Shown here one piece after another: positions 8,189 through 15,681 of a stretch of 64,000 nt of DNA. Position 1 is the stretch's first letter; each line of letters begins with the position of its first letter. This DNA comes from Candidatus Gastranaerophilales bacterium (GTDB lineage Bacteria; Cyanobacteriota; Vampirovibrionia; Gastranaerophilales; Gastranaerophilaceae). Position numbers and translations under genes: made by a program. The stretch spans positions 16,651 through 80,650 of the forward strand of contig CALVAW010000001.1 of assembly GCA_944325655.1 (NCBI GenBank). Direction: 5' to 3'. Below the pieces are notes generated by a model that was given only the letters and a program-made list of their open reading frames with translations, had not been told where the DNA came from and did not search any database.

Positions 8189-10150
8189 TTATTCAATAAT
8201 TGTTTTATCTTCAAGTCCGAGTTGATATAATGTTTCGTCTAACATTGGGAATAAATATGGATCTATATACAATTTTCCACCTAAATTTTCACCTGTAAGA
8301 TAATTTATTTTTTTAACATTGGTATTTTTTAAATTTAAATTTCCACCGACTTTTTTAAGGTATCTTGTGCTTGTTATATTGGTATTTGAAAAATCGGCAT
8401 CTCCTCCTACAATTATTAAATTTCCAAGACTTTTTAACTTTGAATCATGGGCATAAATATTGCCTCTTACCCCTTTAATACTTCCTAATGATTTTAGATT
8501 AGAATTTCCTAAAATGACATCTCCGCCAACTTTTTTAACTGTTTTTACGGTTGTGATATTTGTATCTTGAAGATTTAAATCGCCAACTATTATGCTTACT
8601 CCGTCAAGTAAATCTTCTTCATCTATTCCCATTGCACTAAAAGGATCTTCTGTATAGCTTCTTAAAAGTATAAAATTTTCTAGTTCACTTGGATTATATG
8701 ATGCAATTTTTAAAGTACCGTCCTCAAGTTCTTTTGCTTTAATTCCTAATGCTTCTAAAATCTTCTTTTTACTTTTTGCATTTGATATTTTATTTAATAA
8801 TACTATTGCATTTAGATAGTTATTTGTTCCGTAAGGTTCACTTGTATCATAAATGCCTTTTTCAACGTCAACTAAATTATCACCTATTTCTGTTTTTGTA
8901 GAATCCAATTTTAATTCGCCTCTTACTCTTTCAAGAGAACCTGTGGTTTCCATTAAGGAATTAGATAAGTCCAAGTTGCCGTTGACAACTTTTAAATTTT
9001 TAAATCTTGTAATATTTGTTGCATCTAAATCAAAGTCGCCGTCAACAATTTCAACCGCATCCATAAGCTCATTTGGATTTATTCCGAAATATTCTAAATC
9101 ATGTGAAATAAATCTTTTAATTTTTAAATAGCCGCTATCGAGCATTTGAGCTTCGCAATTAAATTCGGGATGATTAAAGATAGCAAGATAATCTTTTCTT
9201 TCTTTTAATTGCTTTAATTCTTCTTTAAGTGGGGCATATTTTTTAGCTTTTTCTACTGCCGTTTGAATATTTTCTTCTAAGCCTTCTATATTGTTTTTTT
9301 GGGTGTATTTTCTTATTTCTTCGCTATATAAAAGCGGGATTTGAGAATTATTTCTCTGTCCTTGTATTTCCGCTATTTTATCGCCTACCATACGAATTCC
9401 GACTTTTGGTTTTCCGTCTGCTATATATATGTGAAAATCACCTTTCTCTAAATATGGTTCTGCTTGAGTTGATGCAGTGCACCAGTTTGGATGGCTCAGT
9501 GCTTTTAATTTTTCAACATTTGAACCGAAGTTTTCTTTGTCGTGTTCACAAGAAGGAATTGCAACCCAAACTCCTTTTGATGTGCGGCTTTCATAATCAA
9601 TTGAAGCATATATTTCTTGTAGTTTAGAGTTATAAATCTTTAAGAAACTCAACTTTTCTTTTGGATTTTCAGATAATTTTTCTTCCATACATTTAATAGT
9701 GTTTGCCAAAGCGCCGCCGTTTAAAACAGGTGGTGTTTTATCGTTATTTTCTTTTAGTCCGCTTGTTATGCTTGATAAAATTAAAAATTGTAACGGCTTA
9801 TTTTCAAAATACGCACCGTTTTTATCCGATAAATAAGAATACCAGTCTTGAACGGTTGCTTTTCTTTGAGCTGTTGCTTCAGGCGTTCTTGCTTTAAATT
9901 GCTGATTTAGAATTTCTTGAATTTTATTTTCTGCCCAAAGGTTAAAATCGTTTTTATTTATAAACTTTTCAATCGGCGCTTTAAATAATTCAACAATCAT
10001 TAAATCAAGCCCGCTAAAGTCATTTTTGTGCAATCCTTTAAATTTTATATCGCAAATATCTTTTTGTATGGGACTATATAACTTTTTTTGTACAGTATTT
10101 GCACCATATCCGTTATTTAAAATTAGGTTATTAAAATAAGAAATTTTCAT
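8189..10150 (-). CDS. Large repeat protein with WCTA-type domain and FKG N-terminal tag
   Basis: 653 residues from the ATG at 10150 (a TTG at 10171 is less likely; neither has a clear binding site). The start MKISYFNNLILN...DIKFKGLHKND carries the recurring tag. Residues about 200-300 hold a conserved-looking block, HPNWCTASTQAEPYLEKGDFHIYI-like, followed by KPKVGIRMVGDKIAEIQG. I recall this kind of block only from uncharacterised proteins. Two repeat modules follow. Each begins with an LGI/FGIN segment (GIDEEDLLDGV; GINPNELMDAV) and continues with about 20-residue beta repeats of the form 'L..V.GDL.L..TNI'. The repeats resemble a leucine-rich-repeat-like solenoid. The same module occurs in the 23503-24339 gene. 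Function unknown. Confidence 0.75.
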   Translation of the reverse strand: MKISYFNNLILNNGYGANTVQKKLYSPIQKDICDIKFKGLHKNDFSGLDLMIVELFKAPIEKFINKNDFNLWAENKIQEILNQQFKARTPEATAQRKATVQDWYSYLSDKNGAYFENKPLQFLILSSITSGLKENNDKTPPVLNGGALANTIKCMEEKLSENPKEKLSFLKIYNSKLQEIYASIDYESRTSKGVWVAIPSCEHDKENFGSNVEKLKALSHPNWCTASTQAEPYLEKGDFHIYIADGKPKVGIRMVGDKIAEIQGQRNNSQIPLLYSEEIRKYTQKNNIEGLEENIQTAVEKAKKYAPLKEELKQLKERKDYLAIFNHPEFNCEAQMLDSGYLKIKRFISHDLEYFGINPNELMDAVEIVDGDFDLDATNITRFKNLKVVNGNLDLSNSLMETTGSLERVRGELKLDSTKTEIGDNLVDVEKGIYDTSEPYGTNNYLNAIVLLNKISNAKSKKKILEALGIKAKELEDGTLKIASYNPSELENFILLRSYTEDPFSAMGIDEEDLLDGVSIIVGDLNLQDTNITTVKTVKKVGGDVILGNSNLKSLGSIKGVRGNIYAHDSKLKSLGNLIIVGGDADFSNTNITSTRYLKKVGGNLNLKNTNVKKINYLTGENLGGKLYIDPYLFPMLDETLYQLGLEDKTIIE

Positions 10151-10203
10151 AAATAAATAAAAAAAAATCAACTTAAATTAATTGCTAATAAATGCCCGAT
10201 TTA

Positions 10204-10212
10204 TGTTACAAT
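10204..10212 (+). promoter_or_regulatory. Extended -10 of rluB, predicted leaderless
   Basis: TGT followed by TACAAT (10207-10212), then exactly 6 bases to the ATG at 10219. The predicted first transcribed base is the A of the start codon. No ribosome binding site is present. Confidence 0.55.
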
Positions 10213-10218
10213 TTCTTT

Positions 10219-10950
10219 ATGAGAATTAATAAATATATTGCTCAAAGCGGTTTATGCTCAAGAAGAAAAGCAGACGAATATATCCAACAAGGACGAGTCA
10301 AAGTTAACGGCAAAATCGTAACTATGCTGGGATTTGAAATAAGAACAAAAGACAAAGTCACTCTGGATGATAAAATTATTCGCTCGGATAAACTCGAATA
10401 TTATAAATTCTATAAACCTGCAGGATATATAACAACAAAATCAGACGAAAAAGGCAGAAAAACAATATACGACCTTTTAGATAAAGAATTTCAACACCTC
10501 AACCCGGTGGGCAGACTGGATAAAGATTCTTCAGGGCTAATTATTCTTACAAATGACGGAAATTTAGCTTATGAACTTACCCATCCTTCCATTAAAGTTG
10601 CAAAAACATATATTGTAAGGGTAAAAGGAAAATTAACCGAAGAACAATTAAAAAAATTAACGGAAGGAATTGAAATAGAAAAAGGCAAAATAGCATACTG
10701 CGACTGGACAATTATTGAAGAAAATAAAGAAAACACTCTTTTTGAAATAATTTTATATCAGGGTCTAAACCGACAAATAAGAAAAATGTTTGAATTTTTA
10801 GGTCATAATGTGATAAATTTAAAACGTATAAGACATGCAAATATTGAATTAACCGGTTTAAAAAAAGGACAAATAAAACCGATTAAACCAAGACAAATAA
10901 AAGAATTAAAATCATACTTGGAAAAAATAAGGAATAAAGAAAATGCTTGA
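10219..10950 (+). CDS. rluB: 23S rRNA pseudouridine synthase, RsuA/RluB family
   Basis: 243 residues from the ATG at 10219, which begins the standard [20 protein letters not shown] of the family; an upstream ATG (10192) adds residues absent from relatives. It has an N-terminal S4 RNA-binding domain (1-60). The catalytic domain has the motif [11 protein letters not shown] (catalytic Asp near 103) and [12 protein letters not shown] near the end. It converts a specific uridine of 23S rRNA to pseudouridine; RluB versus RluE/RsuA specificity is inferred from the family. It overlaps serS by 8 bases, so the two form an operon read from a promoter whose -10 touches the start codon. Confidence 0.88.
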   Translation: MRINKYIAQSGLCSRRKADEYIQQGRVKVNGKIVTMLGFEIRTKDKVTLDDKIIRSDKLEYYKFYKPAGYITTKSDEKGRKTIYDLLDKEFQHLNPVGRLDKDSSGLIILTNDGNLAYELTHPSIKVAKTYIVRVKGKLTEEQLKKLTEGIEIEKGKIAYCDWTIIEENKENTLFEIILYQGLNRQIRKMFEFLGHNVINLKRIRHANIELTGLKKGQIKPIKPRQIKELKSYLEKIRNKENA

Positions 10951-12205
10951 CATCAAATTAATCAGAGAAAATCCGGAAAAAATTAATGAATTGCTAAAAA
11001 GAAGAAATCCGAATTTATCTGTTGATGAAGTTATAAAAATAGACGAAGAAAGAAGAAAAGTCCAATTCGAACTGGATAATTTAAGAGCAAAAAGAAAAGC
11101 TGAATCAAATAAAATCGGCTTAATGAAAAAAGACGGTATAGATACAACTCAAATTCAAGCGGAAATAAGAACTTTAGGAGAAGAAGCCAAAAAGCTCGAA
11201 GAAAAATTAAACGAACTCGACCTAAAACAAAAAGAAGCTCTTCTCTATATTCCAAACACACCGGACCCAACAATACCAATCGGAGAAGATGATAGCGCAA
11301 ATATTGAAATAAAAAAATGGGGCGAGCCTACAAAATTTGACTTCGAAGCAAAAGCTCACTGGGATTTATGCCCCGAGCTTGGAATGTTAGATTTTGAAAG
11401 AGGAGTAAAACTTGCTCACACAAGATTTACTCTATACAGAAATTTAGGTGCTAAATTAGAAAGAGCTATAATAAATTTCTTTTTGGATACTCATACTCTT
11501 ACAAGAGGTTATGAAGAAATCTTACCTCCCGTTATGGCAAATACAAAAACCATGACCGGAACAGGACAACTTCCAAAATTCAAAGAAGACATGTTTAAAT
11601 GTGTTGACGAAGATTTATATTTAATTCCGACAGCAGAAGTCCCCGTTACAAATATCTACCAAGATGAAATATTAAATGAAGATGATTTACCGAAATATAT
11701 GACAGCCTACACACCTTGCTTCAGAAGAGAAGCAGGCTCCGCAGGAAAGGACACAAGAGGATTAATTCGACAACATCAATTCAACAAAGTTGAACTTGTG
11801 AAACTGACAAAACCTGAAAATTCTGAGGAAGAGCACGAAAAATTAACAAAAGATGCAGAAAACGTTCTTGAATTATTAAAGCTTCCTTATCGAAGAGTGT
11901 GTTTATCTACGGGTGATATTGGATTTAGCGCAAAAAAATGTTATGATTTAGAAGTATGGATGCCATCATATAATTCATACAAAGAAATATCGTCTTGTTC
12001 AAACTTTGGTGATTATCAAGCAAGACGAGCAAATATTCGCTTCAGGAGAAAAAACGGAACTGTTGAATTTGTTCATACTTTAAACGGTTCAGGGCTTGCT
12101 GTGGGAAGAACATTGGCTGCAATTTGCGAAAATTTTCAAACAAAAGACGGTCACATTATAATACCTGAAGTTTTAAGAAAATATACAGGTTTTGATAAAA
12201 TTTAG
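10943..12205 (+). CDS. serS: Seryl-tRNA synthetase
   Basis: 420 residues, full length. The N-terminal long coiled-coil arm (residues 25-105) binds the tRNA variable arm. The class II core has motif 2 ([23 protein letters not shown]), HQFNKVELV, and motif 3 ([17 protein letters not shown]). It charges tRNA-Ser and tRNA-Sec with serine. Translation is coupled to rluB by the 8-base overlap, with GGAATAAAG as the nearby binding site. Confidence 0.97.
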   Translation: MLDIKLIRENPEKINELLKRRNPNLSVDEVIKIDEERRKVQFELDNLRAKRKAESNKIGLMKKDGIDTTQIQAEIRTLGEEAKKLEEKLNELDLKQKEALLYIPNTPDPTIPIGEDDSANIEIKKWGEPTKFDFEAKAHWDLCPELGMLDFERGVKLAHTRFTLYRNLGAKLERAIINFFLDTHTLTRGYEEILPPVMANTKTMTGTGQLPKFKEDMFKCVDEDLYLIPTAEVPVTNIYQDEILNEDDLPKYMTAYTPCFRREAGSAGKDTRGLIRQHQFNKVELVKLTKPENSEEEHEKLTKDAENVLELLKLPYRRVCLSTGDIGFSAKKCYDLEVWMPSYNSYKEISSCSNFGDYQARRANIRFRRKNGTVEFVHTLNGSGLAVGRTLAAICENFQTKDGHIIIPEVLRKYTGFDKI

Positions 12206-12214
12206 GAGAAAAAA

Positions 12215-12517
12215 ATGAAAAAGATTTTAGCGTTATTTATGTTATTCTCTCTTGTTACAACTGTCGCAGTAAGTGCAAAGTCGCAAACAAAAAAAGATGT
12301 TTTAAAAGACGACGAATATAAACAATTAAAAGAACAATTTTTTAATGCCGACGGCTATGGCGACACATATAACTGTAAAGTTGAAAAACAAAGATTTTGC
12401 AAAGTAAAAGTTCTGGATTCGGGAACTTACGTTTTATGCGACAGAGATGTCTCAAGAACACAATGGGAATCTGCTAAAATATTTTATAAATACGGAAGAT
12501 GTACAAAATTAAACTAA
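12215..12517 (+). CDS. Small secreted protein of unknown function
   Basis: 100 residues. A signal peptide (KKILALFMLFSLVTTVAVSA, cleavage after VSA) leaves a mature part of about 80 residues with four cysteines (YNCKVEKQRFCKVK, YVLCDRD, YGRCTK). That could form two disulphides in the periplasm. A strong binding site (TTAGGAG) lies 9 bases after the serS stop, so it is the third gene of the rluB-serS operon and is followed by a terminator. No family recognised. Confidence 0.8.
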   Translation: MKKILALFMLFSLVTTVAVSAKSQTKKDVLKDDEYKQLKEQFFNADGYGDTYNCKVEKQRFCKVKVLDSGTYVLCDRDVSRTQWESAKIFYKYGRCTKLN

Positions 12518-12549
12518 ATTTAAGCCTCCAAAAGGAGGCTTAAATTTTT
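12516..12549 (+). terminator. Rho-independent terminator
   Basis: 14-bp stem (12516-12529/12534-12547) with AAAA loop and GC-rich core GCCTCC/GGAGGC, then a T run. It ends the rluB-serS-12215 operon. The stem also has a T run on the other strand. Confidence 0.93.
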
Positions 12550-12623
12550 ACATTTCTAAATATATTGCCAACTATTTATATTTTCATGTAACATTCTAAT
12601 AGGAATTAAGGGAATAGTTGCGC

Positions 12624-13304
12624 ATGAAGAAAATTATTTTTGCATTTTTATTAATGATTTTTTCTCTTCCTGCCTTTGCAATAACGGTTGAAGTCAAAAA
12701 AGCGGGATATAATGAAAAAATTATCAGCGAAATTGGATATAATCTTTTAAACTCAAACAGAATACCTTGCAAAGTAACCTTTTTTGTAATCGACAATACA
12801 AAACTTCCAAACGCAAGCACATACTACAGTGATGGCGTAATAGCAGTTTATGATTCTGTTGTTAAATATGCAAAAGATGAAAATGAAATAGCCGGAATTT
12901 TAGCTCATGAAATTTCACATGCAGTAGATTTCAGGCAAGGTATTTTCAAAGGAACTTTTTCATTTTTTAATTTTTTAAACTCCAAAAATTATGAATATAA
13001 AGCAGATAAAAGAGCTGTGGATTATATGGTAAAAGCTAATTATAATCCGATAGCTCTCATAACTGCATTAAACAGAATTGCTCCCGAATACAGATATGAT
13101 ATATTTCTATCCCACCCTTTAACATCAAGAAGACTCGCCACAATATATGAATATATTTATACAAAATATCCCGAATACTTAGTTCAAAACGAATATCAAA
13201 ATGATCCGGTCTATCAAAATTTCTTAATAACCTCACAAGAAAACCGAAAAAGACTCGAAGAAAAAATTAAAAATAATTCAAATAAAAAAGTAAAGTATCT
13301 GTAA
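12624..13304 (+). CDS. M48-family zinc metalloprotease, exported
   Basis: 226 residues from the ATG at 12624. A TTG at 12618 has better spacing from the upstream AAGGG and cannot be excluded. The signal peptide is KKIIFAFLLMIFSLPAFA. The zinc site is clear: HEISH in GILAHEISHAVDFRQG, with the third ligand Glu in NYEYKADKRAVDYM. After it comes the SHPLTSRRLATI segment typical of M48 proteins such as BepA and LoiP. No transmembrane segments remain after cleavage, so it should act in the periplasm, probably in envelope protein quality control. The next gene starts on the base after its stop. Confidence 0.88.
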   Translation: MKKIIFAFLLMIFSLPAFAITVEVKKAGYNEKIISEIGYNLLNSNRIPCKVTFFVIDNTKLPNASTYYSDGVIAVYDSVVKYAKDENEIAGILAHEISHAVDFRQGIFKGTFSFFNFLNSKNYEYKADKRAVDYMVKANYNPIALITALNRIAPEYRYDIFLSHPLTSRRLATIYEYIYTKYPEYLVQNEYQNDPVYQNFLITSQENRKRLEEKIKNNSNKKVKYL

Positions 13305-13991
13305 ATGAAAAAATTTATTACATTATTTATACTTTTCAATTTTTTGGGATTAAGCGCAACTTATGGAGTTGAAGATTTTTTATTAAAATATTTAGATAAA
13401 AATTTAACAATTTCAAAACAACAATATGAACCAATAAAAGATAATTTTGCGCAAAACTCATTAAATAAAAATCTTAAAATCAAATTACAAAAACAAAACA
13501 CAATAAAAGATGAATTTGTTGAGCAAACTTTACCAAAAAATTTAAAAATTCAAAAACAAAATCAAAAGAATAATAAAGAAAATGCAGGCTATATAGAACC
13601 TTCAATTTTAAAATTTTCTCCCGTAAAATACTACTCAACAAGATTTAACTTGCAAGAAGGCAAATATATTAACTTAATTCTTGTTCAAGATTTTACATAT
13701 AAAAATAAAATATTTAAAAAAGGAACTCGGCTAAAAGCAAGAGTTGAAAATATAAATCCCAACGGAATATATGGACTTCCTTCCGATTTAGTAATAGGCA
13801 ATTTTACATTAGAAGACAATACGAAACTTGAAGGCGAATTTACAACAAGAGGTGCAAATCGCTCTCTTTGGGTATATCCAACAATCCACACCTTATCAAT
13901 GTTTTTTGGAATGGGTTATGTATTTATCCCCATAAGAGGCGGACATGCCAAATTAAAGCCGCAAAACATATACGAAGTTGAAGTTTACTAA
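13305..13991 (+). CDS. Secreted hypothetical protein partnered with M48 protease
   Basis: 228 residues with a signal peptide (KKFITLFILFNFLGLSATYG). The first third holds three imperfect repeats of the form 'L.KNLKI.KQ...IKD.F'. The remainder looks beta-rich (YINLILVQDFTYKNKIFKKGTRLKARVE) and ends with a hydrophobic segment (LSMFFGMGYVFIPIRGGH) and YEVEVY. TAA of the protease is immediately followed by this ATG, so translation is coupled and a shared envelope role is likely. It overlaps the convergent gene by 4 bases. Family unknown. Confidence 0.75.
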   Translation: MKKFITLFILFNFLGLSATYGVEDFLLKYLDKNLTISKQQYEPIKDNFAQNSLNKNLKIKLQKQNTIKDEFVEQTLPKNLKIQKQNQKNNKENAGYIEPSILKFSPVKYYSTRFNLQEGKYINLILVQDFTYKNKIFKKGTRLKARVENINPNGIYGLPSDLVIGNFTLEDNTKLEGEFTTRGANRSLWVYPTIHTLSMFFGMGYVFIPIRGGHAKLKPQNIYEVEVY

Positions 13992-14572
13992 CCGACAACA
14001 TTAAGACTTAATTTACAAACAAGTTCATCAGGGCTGTCAGCTTTAACCAATAATTTTCTTCTACCCTTTAAATCTTCAAAAAAACTTTCATCTTCTTCAT
14101 CTAACAATCTCGCAAATTGTTGTAACACATCAAGTTCTTTATCCGTTTCTTGATAGATATTTGCAGCATTTACAATTTTACTAAAATTTCTTACCGCTTT
14201 AATTAAGGATTTTTTCTCATAAAAAACACTAAATTCATCAGCATCTTTATCTGTTGCCACAAAAAATGAATAGTAACCATCTTTTAAGCCTTCAAATATT
14301 CTTGTTTTAGCATTTTTATTCAACCAAGGTACCAAACAATTAGAAAAAGTTGTTTTTTTCAATGCTCTCAATGCCATCTCATGCCCCGGACTTTCAAGAT
14401 AAACAGTAAATTCTTTTGGTTTTGAACCGTACATATTGCTCGCAAAATCAATCATATCGCGAAATTCACTTTCACATTCAAGAGGTTGATTTGGTTTTTT
14501 AAACATGTCCTTTCGAGCTTGAACATAGTATAGACCTTTAAAATTTAAAAAATTAATGTTGCTTATCTTCAT
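13988..14572 (-). CDS. Hypothetical protein with FKG N-terminal tag
   Basis: 194 residues. The start at 14572 is chosen because AAGGA lies 7 bases upstream; an in-frame ATG further up overlaps the tRNA-Gly terminator. It begins MKISNINFLNFKGLYY, the clearest copy of the recurring tag. The rest is mixed alpha/beta with acidic helices near the end (LLDEEDESFFEDLKG). No signal peptide, membrane segment or known domain. It is convergent with the secreted gene upstream (4-base overlap) and lies downstream of tRNA-Gly. Confidence 0.72.
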   Translation of the reverse strand: MKISNINFLNFKGLYYVQARKDMFKKPNQPLECESEFRDMIDFASNMYGSKPKEFTVYLESPGHEMALRALKKTTFSNCLVPWLNKNAKTRIFEGLKDGYYSFFVATDKDADEFSVFYEKKSLIKAVRNFSKIVNAANIYQETDKELDVLQQFARLLDEEDESFFEDLKGRRKLLVKADSPDELVCKLSLNVVG

Positions 14573-14594
14573 AACAAAATCCTTATAAATATGC

Positions 14595-14617
14595 AAAAAG
14601 AGGGCTTAAACCCTCTT
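14595..14617 (-). terminator. Terminator of tRNA-Gly
   Basis: Stem AGAGGG/CCCTCT with loop TTTAAG, followed on the minus strand by TTTTT. It lies 5 bases beyond the tRNA 3' end. Confidence 0.85.
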
Positions 14618-14621
14618 CTAA

Positions 14622-14696
14622 TGGAGCGGAAGACGGGACTCGAACCCGCGACATCTTCCTTGGCAAGGAAGCATTCTACCACTGAATTACTTCCGC
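14622..14696 (-). tRNA. tRNA-Gly (anticodon GCC), CCA encoded
   Basis: Read on the minus strand, the acceptor GCGGAAG pairs with CTTCCGC, the anticodon arm CTTCC-TTGCCAA-GGAAG has anticodon GCC, and the T arm CGGG-TTCGAGT-CCCG is regular. Discriminator T is followed by encoded CCA. Confidence 0.97.
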
Positions 14697-14713
14697 AAAT
14701 TCATTGCCATTTA

Positions 14714-14741
14714 ATAATACAATATCAAAAAAAATAATCAA
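14714..14741 (-). promoter_or_regulatory. Promoter for tRNA-Gly
   Basis: On the minus strand: TTGATT (14741-14736), 16-base spacer, TATTAT (14719-14714). The predicted start is about 10 bases before the mature tRNA. Confidence 0.5.
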
Positions 14742-14841
14742 GCAATTTGACATTGCATTATGTAAAGAAATATTAATTTTAACAAAAAAAATGAACATTT
14801 TTATTTTCATACTCGTTTTATAAATCGGAAGGTGGAACAAA

Positions 14842-15132
14842 ATGAAAAAACTAACATTATTAAGCATATTAACAATAGGACTTATAATCGCAGGCAGCAA
14901 ATGTTTTGCAAATACAACAAATGTATATGTAATTAATAATGTTACACAAGCTCCTTCTAACCAAGGCTCAAATATAATGTGTACTAGAAATGCGTCTTTA
15001 TGCACAAACGGATATTTTATGATGTCAACAAGAGGCGCAAGATATCTTCCTCCGCAATGGAAAAGACAAACCTTACGAGAAAAAAGAATAAGTGAAGAAA
15101 ACGCAAGAGCGGCTGCAAAAATAAATTACTAG
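14842..15132 (+). CDS. Small secreted protein, basic C-terminus
   Basis: 96 residues. The signal peptide (KKLTLLSILTIGLIIAGSKCFA) has cleavage after CFA. The mature part of about 73 residues contains NVYVINNVTQAP, two cysteines, and a strongly basic helical tail (WKRQTLREKRISEENARAAAK). A strong AGGTGG binding site is present. It is the first of three consecutive small secreted proteins between tRNA-Gly and alaS. No family recognised. Confidence 0.72.
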   Translation: MKKLTLLSILTIGLIIAGSKCFANTTNVYVINNVTQAPSNQGSNIMCTRNASLCTNGYFMMSTRGARYLPPQWKRQTLREKRISEENARAAAKINY

Positions 15133-15141
15133 GAGGGTAAA

Positions 15142-15255
15142 ATGAAAAAGAATTTATTAATATTATTTTTTAGCTTATTCTCAGTTAAACAATTTGCTTT
15201 TGCTGTTATTGATACGGCAAATTACGCTCCACGTAATAGATATTTAAATATCTAA
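15142..15255 (+). CDS. 37-residue secreted peptide precursor
   Basis: Starts 9 bases after the previous stop, behind a near-perfect AGGAGGG binding site. It reads MKKNLLILFFSLFS...FAFA, a textbook signal peptide, leaving a mature peptide of only about 16 residues (VIDTANYAPRNRYLNI). The strong initiation signal and signal peptide argue that it is real despite its length. It could be a peptide signal, a small structural factor, or the remnant of a longer gene. Function unknown. Confidence 0.6.
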   Translation: MKKNLLILFFSLFSVKQFAFAVIDTANYAPRNRYLNI

Positions 15256-15322
15256 TACTAAAAATTTAAAATTATTCGATAGAATTTAAACATTATTCAA
15301 AGTTATCAAAGAGGGTCGGGAT

Positions 15323-15601
15323 ATGAAAAAAAACATAGTTATAGCAACATTATGTCTTTTAATAACAGGAAATTACACGCTTGCAAAGCCGCATCATTAT
15401 GCTCCGAAAGACATGCATAAAGCACCACCCATGCACAGACCGGCTCCGCCAATGCATCATCCTGCTCCGCCGCCTGCTTATCATCCGGTATTGCCAATGC
15501 ATCATCACATTTGGTGGGCAAGACATCCCGGATGCAATCATCTGTTTCCGTTCTGGTGTAATTGTATCGGAGGGAGATTTAACTTGAATATCTCAATTTA
15601 A
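15323..15601 (+). CDS. Secreted His/Pro-rich protein, possible metal binder
   Basis: 92 residues with a signal peptide (KKNIVIATLCLLITGNYTLA). The mature chain holds about 12 His and 15 Pro in repeats of the type 'PMHxPAPP', plus a Cys cluster (GCNHLFPFWCNC) near the end. Such composition suits periplasmic metal (Zn, Ni or Cu) binding, but this is inferred from composition only. GAGGGTCGGG precedes the ATG. Other reading frames here are shadows of the repetitive codons. Confidence 0.72.
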   Translation: MKKNIVIATLCLLITGNYTLAKPHHYAPKDMHKAPPMHRPAPPMHHPAPPPAYHPVLPMHHHIWWARHPGCNHLFPFWCNCIGGRFNLNISI

Positions 15602-15623
15602 CTTTTTAACATTGCAATTCTTT

Positions 15624-15650
15624 AAAGAGCATTTTGATGCTCTTTTTATT
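15624..15650 (+). terminator. Rho-independent terminator
   Basis: AAAGAGCAT/ATGCTCTTT stem (15624-15645) with loop TTTG and a long T run. It closes the three-gene small secreted cluster before alaS. Confidence 0.88.
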
Positions 15651-15663
15651 TTTTCTTTTTTTA

Positions 15664-15672
15664 TGCTAACAT
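15664..15672 (+). promoter_or_regulatory. Extended -10 of alaS, very short leader
   Basis: TGC plus TAACAT (15667-15672). The predicted start near 15679 is 3 bases before the first of two consecutive ATG codons (15682, 15685). No ribosome binding site is seen. Confidence 0.45.
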
Positions 15673-15681
15673 CAAATTATT

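Noticed and set aside
15339..15587. Open frames on both strands across the His/Pro-rich gene
   Set aside because: They are shadows of repetitive His/Pro codons; only the plus frame at 15323 has a binding site and signal peptide.
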